Origin: Oscillospiraceae bacterium
GTDB taxonomy: Bacteria > Bacillota > Clostridia > Oscillospirales > Acutalibacteraceae
NCBI GenBank assembly: GCA_902766855.1
Contig: CACXFE010000151.1
Location: forward strand, 1 to 17,715
Length of the DNA stretch: 17,715 nt
Reading direction: 5' to 3'
Positions 1-6,967 of this stretch are shown one piece after another. The notes beneath the pieces were generated by a model, which saw only the letters and a list, made by a program, of their open reading frames with translations, ran no database searches and had not been told where the DNA came from. Each line of letters opens with the position of its first letter. The stretch's first letter is position 1. Position numbers and translations under genes: made by a program.

Positions 1-89
1 ATTTGGCTAACGGTTTTTTGTTGGCATTTCGCATTTGAGTCGCCTGCGCCTTACAGGCCGGGTCATTGCCGAAAAAATCGACATTGAAG

Positions 90-123
90 CAGGTGGTCCT
101 CTGCCAAAGGGTACGAACATCTG
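90..123 (+). promoter_or_regulatory. Possible structured leader of rplS (L19 leader-like)
   Basis: Two segments can pair: CAGGTG (90-95) with CATCTG (118-123), six pairs including one G-U. An inner stem near 98-100 with 108-110 may stack on it. The structure ends about 10 bases before the AGGAGG of rplS. Bacillota L19 mRNAs are known to carry autoregulatory leaders (Rfam L19_leader), so position and shape fit. I cannot align it to that family by memory. A second small hairpin, GCCTG (42-46) with CAGGC (54-58), lies upstream. No gene is recognisable in 1-89, and the short open frames there look non-coding. Confidence 0.35.
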
Positions 124-144
124 AAAAATTGAGGAGGAAAAAGA

Positions 145-489
145 ATGGATGTTATCAAGGAGTTAACCGCCGGACAGTTGAAAAACGATGTTCCGGAAAT
201 CTTGATCGGCAGCACCGTGAAAGTGCATGTACGCATCAAGGAAGGGGAAAAAGAAAGAATTCAGGTTTTTGAAGGAACCGTTATTGCGAAGAACAACAGC
301 GGCATTTCCGAAACCTTCACCGTTCGCCGTGTTTCTTACGGCGTAGGTGTGGAGCGCGTTTTCCCGGTGCATTCACCGAATGTTGCGAAAGTCGAAACCG
401 TTCGCAAAGGTAAAGTTCGCAGAGCGAAGCTGTACTATTTGCGTGACAGAGTCGGTAAAGCGGCAAAGGTTAAAGAGCAGATCGGTTAA
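145..489 (+). CDS. rplS: 50S ribosomal protein L19
   Basis: Protein of 114 residues, the usual length for bacterial L19, which sits at the 30S-50S interface of the large subunit. The sequence is typical from end to end: an N-terminal helix (MDVIKELTAGQL), the beta-barrel core with VKVHVRIKEG and FEGTVIAKNN, the SYGVGVERVFPVHSP stretch around residues 64-79, and the basic C-terminal RRAKLYYLRDR region. An AGGAGG ribosome binding site lies at 132-137, 7 bases before the ATG. A terminator follows directly, so L19 can be made separately from the lepB operon. A possible structured leader precedes it. The usual upstream partners (rpsP, rimM, trmD) are not visible within the first 144 bases. Confidence 0.98.
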   Translation: MDVIKELTAGQLKNDVPEILIGSTVKVHVRIKEGEKERIQVFEGTVIAKNNSGISETFTVRRVSYGVGVERVFPVHSPNVAKVETVRKGKVRRAKLYYLRDRVGKAAKVKEQIG

Positions 490-500
490 TAAACACCATG

Positions 501-533
501 GGGGACACAAGTTACCGTGTCCCCTTTTGTTTT
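501..533 (+). terminator. Intrinsic terminator after rplS
   Basis: GGGGACAC (501-508) and GTGTCCCC (517-524) form a perfect 8-pair stem with an 8-base loop. The T-rich tract TTTTGTTTT follows at 525-533. It lies 11 bases after the rplS stop and 17 bases before the lepB ATG. Downstream genes therefore need read-through or a promoter that I cannot identify in this short gap. Confidence 0.85.
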
Positions 534-550
534 AAAACGGAGAGTGGACA

Positions 551-1204
551 ATGGACGAGCAGAACTATTCCGAAAACGGATTCAAGATCGATACGGAAAC
601 GCCGGAAGAGGCGCCGGAGGAAAACGATTCCAAACAACGCCCCACAGCGGCGCAGGAATTATTTGAATGGCTGGATGTGTTGGCCACCGCGATTATCACG
701 GTGGTGATCGTTTTCAGTCTGATTTTTCGCGTCGCCACGATTGACGGAAAATCCATGAACAACACCCTGTTTTCCAATGATAAGGTCGTCATCACCAATT
801 TTGGCTATACGCCGAAATACGGGGATATTGTGGTCATCTCCCGCAATGTGGAAAATTCGGTGGATGATGTGGTGACCGGGCAAGTGCCGATTATCAAGCG
901 CGTGATCGCCGTCGGGGGGCAAACGGTGAATATTGATTTTGAGCGCGGTGTGGTTTCGGTAGACGGGAAGGAACTGCACGAGGAGTATACGCGCACCCCC
1001 ACCAATCTTCGTTATAACGACGGCGTGGAATTCCCGGTTTATGTACCGGAAGGATATATTTTCGTTTTGGGGGATAACCGGAACGATTCACTGGATAGCC
1101 GCTCTGCCCGTATCGGGGAATACGGGTTGATAGATACTCGCTATGTCTTGGGGCATGCGGTGCTGCGCATTTTCCCGTTCAGCAGTATCGGCAGGTTGGA
1201 TTGA
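551..1204 (+). CDS. lepB: Signal peptidase I (S26 family)
   Basis: Membrane-anchored serine protease that cleaves signal peptides from exported preproteins outside the membrane; 217 residues. An acidic N-terminal cytoplasmic segment (about 1-38) precedes one membrane helix at about 42-60. Box B holds the catalytic Ser68 in GKSMNNTL. Box D holds the general base Lys116 in IIKRVIAVGG. Box E is GDNRNDSLDSR at 174-184. This is the Gram-positive single-helix layout. A GGAGAG ribosome binding site at 539-544 supports the ATG start. The gene follows the rplS terminator, and its stop overlaps a possible TTG start of the next gene. rplS-lepB-rbgA-rnhB is a common Bacillota order. The long Glu/Asp-rich N-terminus is a mild oddity. 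Confidence 0.96.
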   Translation: MDEQNYSENGFKIDTETPEEAPEENDSKQRPTAAQELFEWLDVLATAIITVVIVFSLIFRVATIDGKSMNNTLFSNDKVVITNFGYTPKYGDIVVISRNVENSVDDVVTGQVPIIKRVIAVGGQTVNIDFERGVVSVDGKELHEEYTRTPTNLRYNDGVEFPVYVPEGYIFVLGDNRNDSLDSRSARIGEYGLIDTRYVLGHAVLRIFPFSSIGRLD

Positions 1205-1206
1205 AT

Positions 1207-2373
1207 ATGGCGGAAAATCATACAAAACTGAAAAAACCACGAAATACGGGGATCGACTTGCTGCGAATTGTTGCGATGTTCTTTGTGGTCGTGCTGCACT
1301 GTTTGGGCCGCGGCGGTGTTTTGAATGCCGCTCAGCCTGATTCGGCGGCTTATCGCGGTGCGTGGTTGATGGAAATCTGTGCCTATGGCGCGGTGGATAT
1401 TTTTGCACTGATCAGCGGGTATGTTGCTTTTACCGGCAAAGAAAAAAGAACTTGTTATGCGAATTATATCCAATTATGGATACAAGTGCTTTTTTACGGC
1501 ATATTGGTGACGGTTTTGTTTCAGATCACGGGAAAAGCGCCGGTTACCCGGCATGACTACGGCATGGTGCTATTACCTGTTACGAATGGCTTGTATTGGT
1601 ATTTTACCGCTTATACGGGTTTGTTTTTGATCATGCCCCTTTTAAACAAAGCCATTTTGAATTGCAGTGTTAAAACATTAAAGTTGGCCGGGATGGTGAT
1701 TGTTGCGGCTTTTTCGTTCTTTGATACGGTAGCCGGCCGCTTTATGTTGGCAAGCGGATATTCTTTTGTCTGGGTGACATTGTTATATATTTTAGGCGCT
1801 ATTCTCAAAAAATGTGAAATCGGGAAAAAATGGAAAGTTTATCAGATCGCGATCGGCATTCTCGCTTTGTACGCGATAACATTTCTTTATAAATTATACG
1901 GGCCGGAGTTCACGAAATTATCTGTCACGGTTACCAGAGATTGCCTGATTTCCTATACTTCTCCCACCGTGTTGGGTGCAGCAATTCTCTATGTGATCGC
2001 GTTTTCAAAACTGCGGTTTCATTCTGTTTTGAAGAAGATCATCGGTTTTGCCGCACCGGGAAGTTTTGCAATTTATCTTTTGAACAATCATCGTTTGGTA
2101 TGGGAATATGTGATGAAGGAGCGGTTTGCGTTTTTAGCCGAACGCGGAATGGCGGTAATCTTTTTCTGTGTGATCGGATTTGCGTTGGCTTTTGTTATGG
2201 TTTCGATTTTGGTCGATCAGGTGCGAATCCTTCTTTTTAAACTTTGTAACATAAAAGGATTGGCGACATGGATCGAAAATTCGATTCGGTGGTTGGGAGA
2301 TCGGATTTTGTGCAGCGGCGACTGTAAGACGGAAGGAAATAGTGTATGCGAAACGAGCAGGAAAGCGGATTAA
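1207..2373 (+). CDS. Acyltransferase family 3 membrane protein
   Basis: Integral membrane protein of 388 residues from the ATG at 1207. A TTG at 1201, overlapping the lepB stop, is an alternative start. Typical Acyl_transf_3 hallmarks are visible: GIDLLRIVAMFFVVVLH near the N-terminus, with the conserved Arg20 and His31 of the first helix, then a VDIFALISGYV motif in the next segment. About ten hydrophobic helices follow, and the last about 50 residues are hydrophilic. Members transfer acyl groups to envelope sugars such as exopolysaccharide, peptidoglycan or glycolipid. The substrate cannot be read from sequence. The gene looks more AT-rich than its neighbours and sits between lepB and rbgA, where this enzyme is not a usual member, so it is probably an insertion. 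Its end overlaps rbgA by 28 bases. Confidence 0.88.
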   Translation: MAENHTKLKKPRNTGIDLLRIVAMFFVVVLHCLGRGGVLNAAQPDSAAYRGAWLMEICAYGAVDIFALISGYVAFTGKEKRTCYANYIQLWIQVLFYGILVTVLFQITGKAPVTRHDYGMVLLPVTNGLYWYFTAYTGLFLIMPLLNKAILNCSVKTLKLAGMVIVAAFSFFDTVAGRFMLASGYSFVWVTLLYILGAILKKCEIGKKWKVYQIAIGILALYAITFLYKLYGPEFTKLSVTVTRDCLISYTSPTVLGAAILYVIAFSKLRFHSVLKKIIGFAAPGSFAIYLLNNHRLVWEYVMKERFAFLAERGMAVIFFCVIGFALAFVMVSILVDQVRILLFKLCNIKGLATWIENSIRWLGDRILCSGDCKTEGNSVCETSRKAD

Positions 2374-3236
2374 ATATCCAGTGGTTTCCCGGTCATATGG
2401 CAAAAACGCGGCGAAAAATCAAAGAAATTCTGCCGCTGATCGATGCGGTTTGCGAAGTGGTAGACGCACGGATTCCGATCAGTTCCCGCAATCCGGAACT
2501 GCAAGAGTTGATCGGAGAAAAGCCGCATGTGATTCTGTTGAATAAATGCGATATGGCGGATGACGCGGTGACCGATGAGTGGATTGAATACTATAAGCAG
2601 CAGGGAAAAATTGCCATCGGGATCGAGTGTAAAAGCGGAAAAGGACTTGCACAGTTTAAAAACACGGTCAAAACCGCATTGAGCGACCGGCTGGAAGCCT
2701 ACGCCCAAAAAGGCATGGTGGGGAAGCCTCTTCGCCTGATGGTGGTAGGCATCCCTAATGTGGGAAAATCTTCCTTTATCAACCGCGTTTCAGGCGGAGG
2801 AAAAGCAAAGGTGGAAAACCGCCCGGGTGTTACGCGCGGCAACCAGTGGTTCACGATCGACCGACAGTTGGAACTGCTGGATACGCCGGGGGTGCTGTGG
2901 CCGAAGTTTGAAGATCAGACGGTGGGGGAGCATCTTGCCTTTACGGGCGCGGTGAAAGACCGGATATTGGATACCGAATTATTGGCCGTGCGCTTGTTGG
3001 AAATTTTAGCGGCGGATTACGGATATTTGTTGGAAACCCGGTATGGATCACTGGATTTGGCGGAAGAAGGGTACGAAATCCTCTGCCAAATCGGGAAGAA
3101 ACGCGGGATGCTGATGCGCGGCGGCGAAATTGATACCGAGCGCGCCGCCAATATGGTATTGGAAGAATACCGAAACGGAAAAATCGGACGGATCACACTG
3201 GAAAGGGTGAGGGATAATGCCGGATTACGCATATGA
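2346..3236 (+). CDS. rbgA: Ribosome biogenesis GTPase RbgA (YlqF)
   Basis: Circularly permuted GTPase that completes late 50S assembly; 296 residues. The G motifs appear in the permuted order: G4 NKCD at 66-69, the G5-like CKSGKG near 95, G1 GIPNVGKS at 135-142, G2 PGVTR at 160-164 and G3 DTPG at 179-182. The N-terminal WFPGHMAK motif carries His17, which corresponds to the catalytic histidine of the family. The C-terminal helical domain (about 210-296) is present. The ATG at 2346 follows an AAGGAAA-type site and lies inside the end of the acyltransferase gene, suggesting translational coupling. The 3' end overlaps rnhB by 20 bases. Pairing with rnhB is classic for Bacillota. Confidence 0.97.
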   Translation: MRNEQESGLNIQWFPGHMAKTRRKIKEILPLIDAVCEVVDARIPISSRNPELQELIGEKPHVILLNKCDMADDAVTDEWIEYYKQQGKIAIGIECKSGKGLAQFKNTVKTALSDRLEAYAQKGMVGKPLRLMVVGIPNVGKSSFINRVSGGGKAKVENRPGVTRGNQWFTIDRQLELLDTPGVLWPKFEDQTVGEHLAFTGAVKDRILDTELLAVRLLEILAADYGYLLETRYGSLDLAEEGYEILCQIGKKRGMLMRGGEIDTERAANMVLEEYRNGKIGRITLERVRDNAGLRI

Positions 3237-3825
3237 AGAAGCCGCTGTTTTACGCGGCTTTCATGCTATTTGCGGGGTAGACGAGGCAGGCAGAGGGCCG
3301 CTTGCCGGGCCGGTTTGCGCGGCGGCTGTTTTGTTGAAGCCGGGCACCGAGATCGAAGGACTGAACGATTCGAAAAAATTAAGCGAAAAAAAACGGGAGC
3401 GGCTATTTGATGTGATTTGCGAAAAAGCCGTGGCATACGCGGTGGCATTCGGCACGGTAGAAGAAATTGAAACCGTGAATATTTTAGAAGCCACTTTTCT
3501 CGCCATGAACCGGGCGATCGAAGGGCTTGCCGTCCGGCCGGATTTCGCTTTGATTGACGGAAATCGGGTGCCGCGCGGAATTTTGGTGCCTTGTGAAACG
3601 ATTATCAAAGGTGACGCGCTCTCCATGTCGGTGGCGGCGGCATCGGTATTGGCAAAGGTTTCGCGGGATCGGCTGATGCCGGAGTATGACGCGCAATATC
3701 CGCAATACGGTTTTATGAAACATAAAGGATACGGCACCAAAGACCATATGGAGGCGATCCGCCGTTACGGCCCGTGCGAGATCCATCGCCTGTCCTTTTT
3801 AAAGAATATTTTACCGCATGAGTAA
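3217..3825 (+). CDS. rnhB: Ribonuclease HII
   Basis: Removes ribonucleotides from DNA-RNA hybrids by cutting the RNA strand, including single misincorporated ribonucleotides; 202 residues, the normal length for the family. The signature DEAGRGPLAGPV starts at residue 22, giving the acidic metal ligands Asp22 and Glu23. Asp114 in ALIDGN is the third. Asp133 (KGD) or Asp151 (AKVSRD) supplies the fourth. A GKGYGT-like segment, HKGYGTKDH, lies near 169. The ribosome binding site GTGAGGG ends 3 bases before the ATG and lies within rbgA. Twelve bases separate the gene from the next one, consistent with one operon. Confidence 0.97.
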   Translation: MPDYAYEEAAVLRGFHAICGVDEAGRGPLAGPVCAAAVLLKPGTEIEGLNDSKKLSEKKRERLFDVICEKAVAYAVAFGTVEEIETVNILEATFLAMNRAIEGLAVRPDFALIDGNRVPRGILVPCETIIKGDALSMSVAAASVLAKVSRDRLMPEYDAQYPQYGFMKHKGYGTKDHMEAIRRYGPCEIHRLSFLKNILPHE

Positions 3826-3837
3826 CGGGGCGATGCA

Positions 3838-4200
3838 ATGAATATCGGCGCAAAGGGCAAAATGGGCGAAAACATGGTCGCTCGGTTTTTACGGAAAAAC
3901 GGCTGTACGCTGATCAAACGGAATTTTCAAACCCGCTTCGGGGAAATCGACATGATCGCGGAAACGCAAGAATATATTCTTTTTGTAGAGGTGAAAATCC
4001 GGGAAGAGGATACCGTTGTACCGATCGAAGAAGTGGTAGACGCCCGAAAGCGCAAGCGTATGTTGCTGGCGGCGGAGCGTTTTTTGACTTTGTATCATAC
4101 GGAACTTTGCCCTCGCTTTGATGTGGCGCTTGTGACGGCGCAACCCGGGGAAGACGGCTCGGAAACATATCGCCTCCGGTATATCAAAAACGCATTTTGA
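3838..4200 (+). CDS. yraN: YraN family (UPF0102) endonuclease-like protein
   Basis: Protein of 120 residues, full length for the family. It has the N-terminal GAKGKMGENMVARFLRKNG helix, then a restriction-endonuclease-like motif set: GEID at 35-38 and FVEVK at 49-53, giving the E-D-ExK metal-site pattern. Members have a nuclease-like fold but the cellular role is not settled. The gene is very often downstream of rnhB, as here. A GGGGCG site at 3826-3831 precedes the ATG. Eight bases separate its stop from the next start, and that gap holds the next gene's ribosome binding site. Confidence 0.92.
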   Translation: MNIGAKGKMGENMVARFLRKNGCTLIKRNFQTRFGEIDMIAETQEYILFVEVKIREEDTVVPIEEVVDARKRKRMLLAAERFLTLYHTELCPRFDVALVTAQPGEDGSETYRLRYIKNAF

Positions 4201-4208
4201 GGTGAGGT

Positions 4209-5078
4209 ATGCGCTATTTTGATTTGCATTGCGATACAGCGTTTGAATGCTATCGAAGGGGATTGGCTTTTGAAAACGCGGAATTGGCTGTTTCGGCGGC
4301 GGAAGGCGCGGCACTGGAAGAATGGAAACAGGTTTTTGCCATATGGATCCGGGATGATGAGAAGGCACCGTTTGCTTTGTACCGGGCAATCCTTCGTGAC
4401 TGGAAACAAAAAATACGGAAAAAACCCGCCTGCCTGACGCCGATCCTCGCGGTCGAAGGCGGCGCGGTGTTGGAGGATGACCCGGAGCGGGTGGGGCAAC
4501 TCAAACAAGACGGCGTGCGCCTGTTGACGCTGACTTGGAACGGGGAAAACCGTATTGCCGGCGGCGCACACAGTACGAAAGGGTTGACGGATTTCGGCAA
4601 AGAAGTGATCGCGGGGTTGAACCGTGCCGGGATCATTTGCGATCTTTCCCATTTGAATGACCGCAGTTTTTACGCCGTGGTCGAGCGGGCGGAACACCCT
4701 GTCGCCACCCATTCCAACTGCCGGGCGATTTGCGATGTGCCACGCAATTTAAACGATGATCAATTACGCCTGATTGCTCAAAAAGGCGGATTGATCGGGC
4801 TTTGTTTTTACCCGCTTTTTCTCGGCGGAGAAGGGGCGGAAGCCTTGGCGCGGCATTTGTACCATTTGTGCGAACTCGGTCTGGAAAAACAGGTCGCTGT
4901 CGGCTCGGATTTTGATGGGGCGGTTATGTCGCCCGAATTGGATCGGCTTTCCAAATTGCCGGCCTGCGCGGAAAAATTAAAGCGATTGGGATTTGAACAG
5001 GGACTTTTGGAACGGTTTTTTTATGAAAACGCCGAGAATTATTTCAAAACCTTTGACAAAAGGGATAGATTCGTGTAG
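4209..5078 (+). CDS. Membrane dipeptidase-type peptidase (M19 family)
   Basis: Binuclear zinc dipeptidase family related to renal dipeptidase; 289 residues. Ligand motifs are in order: His7 and Asp9 in DLHCDT, the bridging Glu83 in AVEGG, His148 in DLSHLND, His168 in VATHSNCRAICD, and GSDFDG at 232-237 carrying the catalytic-site aspartate. There is no signal peptide or membrane helix, so it is probably cytosolic. It is somewhat shorter than many family members (about 310-370 residues) but all key residues are present. Likely substrates are dipeptides, possibly with a D-residue or dehydro bond. The GGTGAGG ribosome binding site at 4201-4207 is very close to the ATG. The last codons contain the thrC promoter. 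Confidence 0.93.
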   Translation: MRYFDLHCDTAFECYRRGLAFENAELAVSAAEGAALEEWKQVFAIWIRDDEKAPFALYRAILRDWKQKIRKKPACLTPILAVEGGAVLEDDPERVGQLKQDGVRLLTLTWNGENRIAGGAHSTKGLTDFGKEVIAGLNRAGIICDLSHLNDRSFYAVVERAEHPVATHSNCRAICDVPRNLNDDQLRLIAQKGGLIGLCFYPLFLGGEGAEALARHLYHLCELGLEKQVAVGSDFDGAVMSPELDRLSKLPACAEKLKRLGFEQGLLERFFYENAENYFKTFDKRDRFV

Positions 5079-5081
5079 AAT
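5053..5081 (+). promoter_or_regulatory. Sigma-A promoter of thrC
   Basis: TTGACA at 5053-5058 and TAGAAT at 5076-5081 with a 17-base spacer. The -35 is perfect and the -10 has one mismatch. It lies inside the 3' end of the M19 gene. Predicted transcription starts near 5088, leaving an untranslated leader of only about 23 bases, which holds the ribosome binding site and no room for an attenuator or T-box. Confidence 0.8.
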
Positions 5082-5110
5082 GAGGAACAGAGCAAAAAGG
5101 AAGTGTTTAC

Positions 5111-6601
5111 ATGAACTACATCAGTACAAGAAATCGCGCGGTTTCATTGACGGCGTCGCAAGCCATTGTACGGGGCATTTCGGAAGAAGGCGGGCTTTTT
5201 GTTCCCGATGAGTTCCCGGTGCTTGACGCGGCGGATTTTGAAGAGTTGAAAACGCTGGATTATATGGGCCGGGCGAAAAAAATATTAAGCCTTTTTTTAA
5301 ACGATTTTTCGGATGAAGAGGTAGAAGCCTGTGTGCGGGGCGCTTATGCCGGCAGTTTTGAGGATGATCAGCCTGCCCCGATTTCCCGCATCGGGAGCCA
5401 TGCCAATGTGCTGGAACTCTGGCACGGGCCTACCTGTGCGTTTAAAGACCTGGCTTTGCAGTTGCTGCCGCATTTGCTGGTCACCTCTGCAAAAAAGGCG
5501 AGCGACGCAAAGAAAACCGTGATCCTGGTGGCCACTTCGGGCGATACCGGCAAAGCGGCGCTGGAAGGATTTCGGGATGTGCCGGGCACGGAGATTATCG
5601 TTTTTTATCCGAGTGACGGCGTAAGTTCCATGCAGAAACTGCAAATGGACTCCCAACAGGGCGGGAATGTGCATGTTTACTCCATCAAAGGCAATTTTGA
5701 TGACGCGCAATCCGGCGTTAAAAAGATTTTTACCGACCGTGCCGTAAAAGAAAAACTGGCACAGAACGGGATGCGCTTTTCTTCTGCCAATTCGATCAAC
5801 TGGGGGCGGTTGGCGCCGCAAATCGTGTACTATGTTTCGGCTTACTGCGATTTGCTTGCCAGGGAGGAACCGCTGGACGGCGGCTTTCATGTTGTCGTGC
5901 CGACGGGGAATTTCGGCAATATTTTGGCGGCATATTACGCCAAAAAAATGGGCGTGCCGATCTGTAAACTGATCTGCGCTTCTAACGCGAACAGGGTGTT
6001 GACCGATTTTATCCGTACCGGTGTGTATGATCGCAATCGCGCGTTCTACACAACGGTGTCCCCTTCCATGGATATTTTGATTTCCAGCAATCTGGAAAGA
6101 ATGTTGTTCGAATTATCCGGCAATGATGATCGGGCGGTAGCCGCTATGCAGGCGGAACTTGCCGCAACCGGGAAATTTACGGTGCCGGACGATATGCGTG
6201 AAAAAATGCAGGCGCTGTTTTGGGGCGGCACTTGTGATGACAGCGCGACGCTTGCTACCATCCGTGACTATTTTACGGAATATGGCTATTTGGTAGATAC
6301 GCATACCGCGGTGGCGCTGAATGTGTATCGGCAATATGTGGCGCAAACGGGGGACGACCGCGTGACCGTGATCGCTTCTACCGCATCGCCTTATAAGTTT
6401 GCGGACAGTGTGCTGACAGCCATCGGAGAGGACGGCACCGGCAGTCAGTTTGATCGTGTCCGGCGCTTATCGGAAAAAACCGGGACGGCCGTACCTGCTC
6501 CGATTGCGGCGTTGGAAAACGCGGCGGTGCGCTTCCAAACGGTTTGCGAAAAAGAGCAGATGTTGGATGCGGTTTACGGGGCGCTCGGCATTTTGCCGTA
6601 A
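5111..6601 (+). CDS. thrC: Threonine synthase
   Basis: PLP enzyme that converts O-phosphohomoserine to threonine, the last step of threonine synthesis; 496 residues, matching the long bacterial type. The N-terminus has the usual YISTRNRAVSLTASQAI and EEGGLFVPDEFP pattern. The PLP lysine is Lys112 in PTCAFKDLALQLLP. ATSGDTGKAAL follows near 165-175, and the phosphate-binding VPTGNFGNILA region lies near 265-275. An AAGGAAG ribosome binding site at 5097-5103 supports the ATG. It has its own strong promoter and is separated from hom and thrB, which are not in this window. I see no plus-strand terminator with a T-tract after the stop. The gene is convergent with the DUF1540 gene. Confidence 0.97.
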   Translation: MNYISTRNRAVSLTASQAIVRGISEEGGLFVPDEFPVLDAADFEELKTLDYMGRAKKILSLFLNDFSDEEVEACVRGAYAGSFEDDQPAPISRIGSHANVLELWHGPTCAFKDLALQLLPHLLVTSAKKASDAKKTVILVATSGDTGKAALEGFRDVPGTEIIVFYPSDGVSSMQKLQMDSQQGGNVHVYSIKGNFDDAQSGVKKIFTDRAVKEKLAQNGMRFSSANSINWGRLAPQIVYYVSAYCDLLAREEPLDGGFHVVVPTGNFGNILAAYYAKKMGVPICKLICASNANRVLTDFIRTGVYDRNRAFYTTVSPSMDILISSNLERMLFELSGNDDRAVAAMQAELAATGKFTVPDDMREKMQALFWGGTCDDSATLATIRDYFTEYGYLVDTHTAVALNVYRQYVAQTGDDRVTVIASTASPYKFADSVLTAIGEDGTGSQFDRVRRLSEKTGTAVPAPIAALENAAVRFQTVCEKEQMLDAVYGALGILP

Positions 6602-6622
6602 CTTGTCTGAACGGAATATGCA

Positions 6623-6659
6623 ACAAAAATCGCAGGCCAGCCAACCGGGCTGACCTGCG
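6623..6659 (-). terminator. Terminator of the DUF1540 gene (minus strand)
   Basis: CGCAGG (6631-6636) and CCTGCG (6654-6659) form the outer stem, with a 2x2 internal mismatch and an inner AGCC/GGCT stem. On the minus strand the hairpin is followed by ATTTTTGTT (6622-6630 on the plus strand reads as its complement). On the plus strand no T-tract follows, so it acts mainly for the minus-strand gene. Confidence 0.75.
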
Positions 6660-6677
6660 GATTCTAATAGAAGGGGT

Positions 6678-6863
6678 TTATTCAAACTGTTGGGGCTCGT
6701 TTTCCGTGCGGAAGGTGTCGCAGCAGGTGTCACGGCTTTGCCTGGCCTCGCTGTTGCCTACGCTGATCTTTCCTGCGGCGCAAGTATTTTCCAGTGTGTG
6801 ATAAACGCAATTTTCCACACTGCATGCCACACATTGCCTGGTTTTGCATGGATTGTCTGTCAT
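6678..6863 (-). CDS. DUF1540 cysteine-rich small protein
   Basis: Protein of 61 residues with seven cysteines (6, 11, 14, 19, 28, 47, 48). The order CVACSVENCVYHTLENTCAA, then KISVG, then TCCDTF matches the DUF1540 pattern, a small putative metal-binding domain common in Clostridia and Bacilli. Function is unknown. An AAAGGA ribosome binding site lies 10 bases before the ATG on the minus strand, and a proper terminator follows. This is better support than for the opposite-strand open frames here, which I treat as shadows. It is a single-gene unit convergent with thrC and divergent from the phosphoesterase. Confidence 0.88.
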   Translation of the reverse strand: MTDNPCKTRQCVACSVENCVYHTLENTCAAGKISVGNSEARQSRDTCCDTFRTENEPQQFE

Positions 6864-6902
6864 GATGATCCGATCCTTTCTGTTCGTCTGATAGGGTTCC
6901 GT

Positions 6903-6916
6903 GAAACGACCGTTTC
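6903..6916. promoter_or_regulatory. Inverted repeat between divergent genes
   Basis: GAAACG and CGTTTC form a perfect 6-base inverted repeat with a 2-base spacer. It sits about 40 bases upstream of the DUF1540 start and 50-70 bases upstream of the phosphoesterase start, a plausible operator position. No convincing -35/-10 pair was found on either strand in this gap, although the minus strand has a TACTAT (6929-6934) that could be a -10. Confidence 0.25.
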
Positions 6917-6967
6917 GGCGCCCTGATGATAGTATTTACATTTTTTCTTGAAAAATCCCATGTGTTC

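Noticed and set aside
66..272. Small open frame overlapping the start of rplS
   Set aside because: Out of frame with rplS, no ribosome binding site, and its sequence has no recognisable family.
6690..6926. Plus-strand open frame opposite the DUF1540 gene
   Set aside because: The minus-strand frame has a recognised cysteine pattern, a ribosome binding site and a correctly oriented terminator; the plus frame has none.
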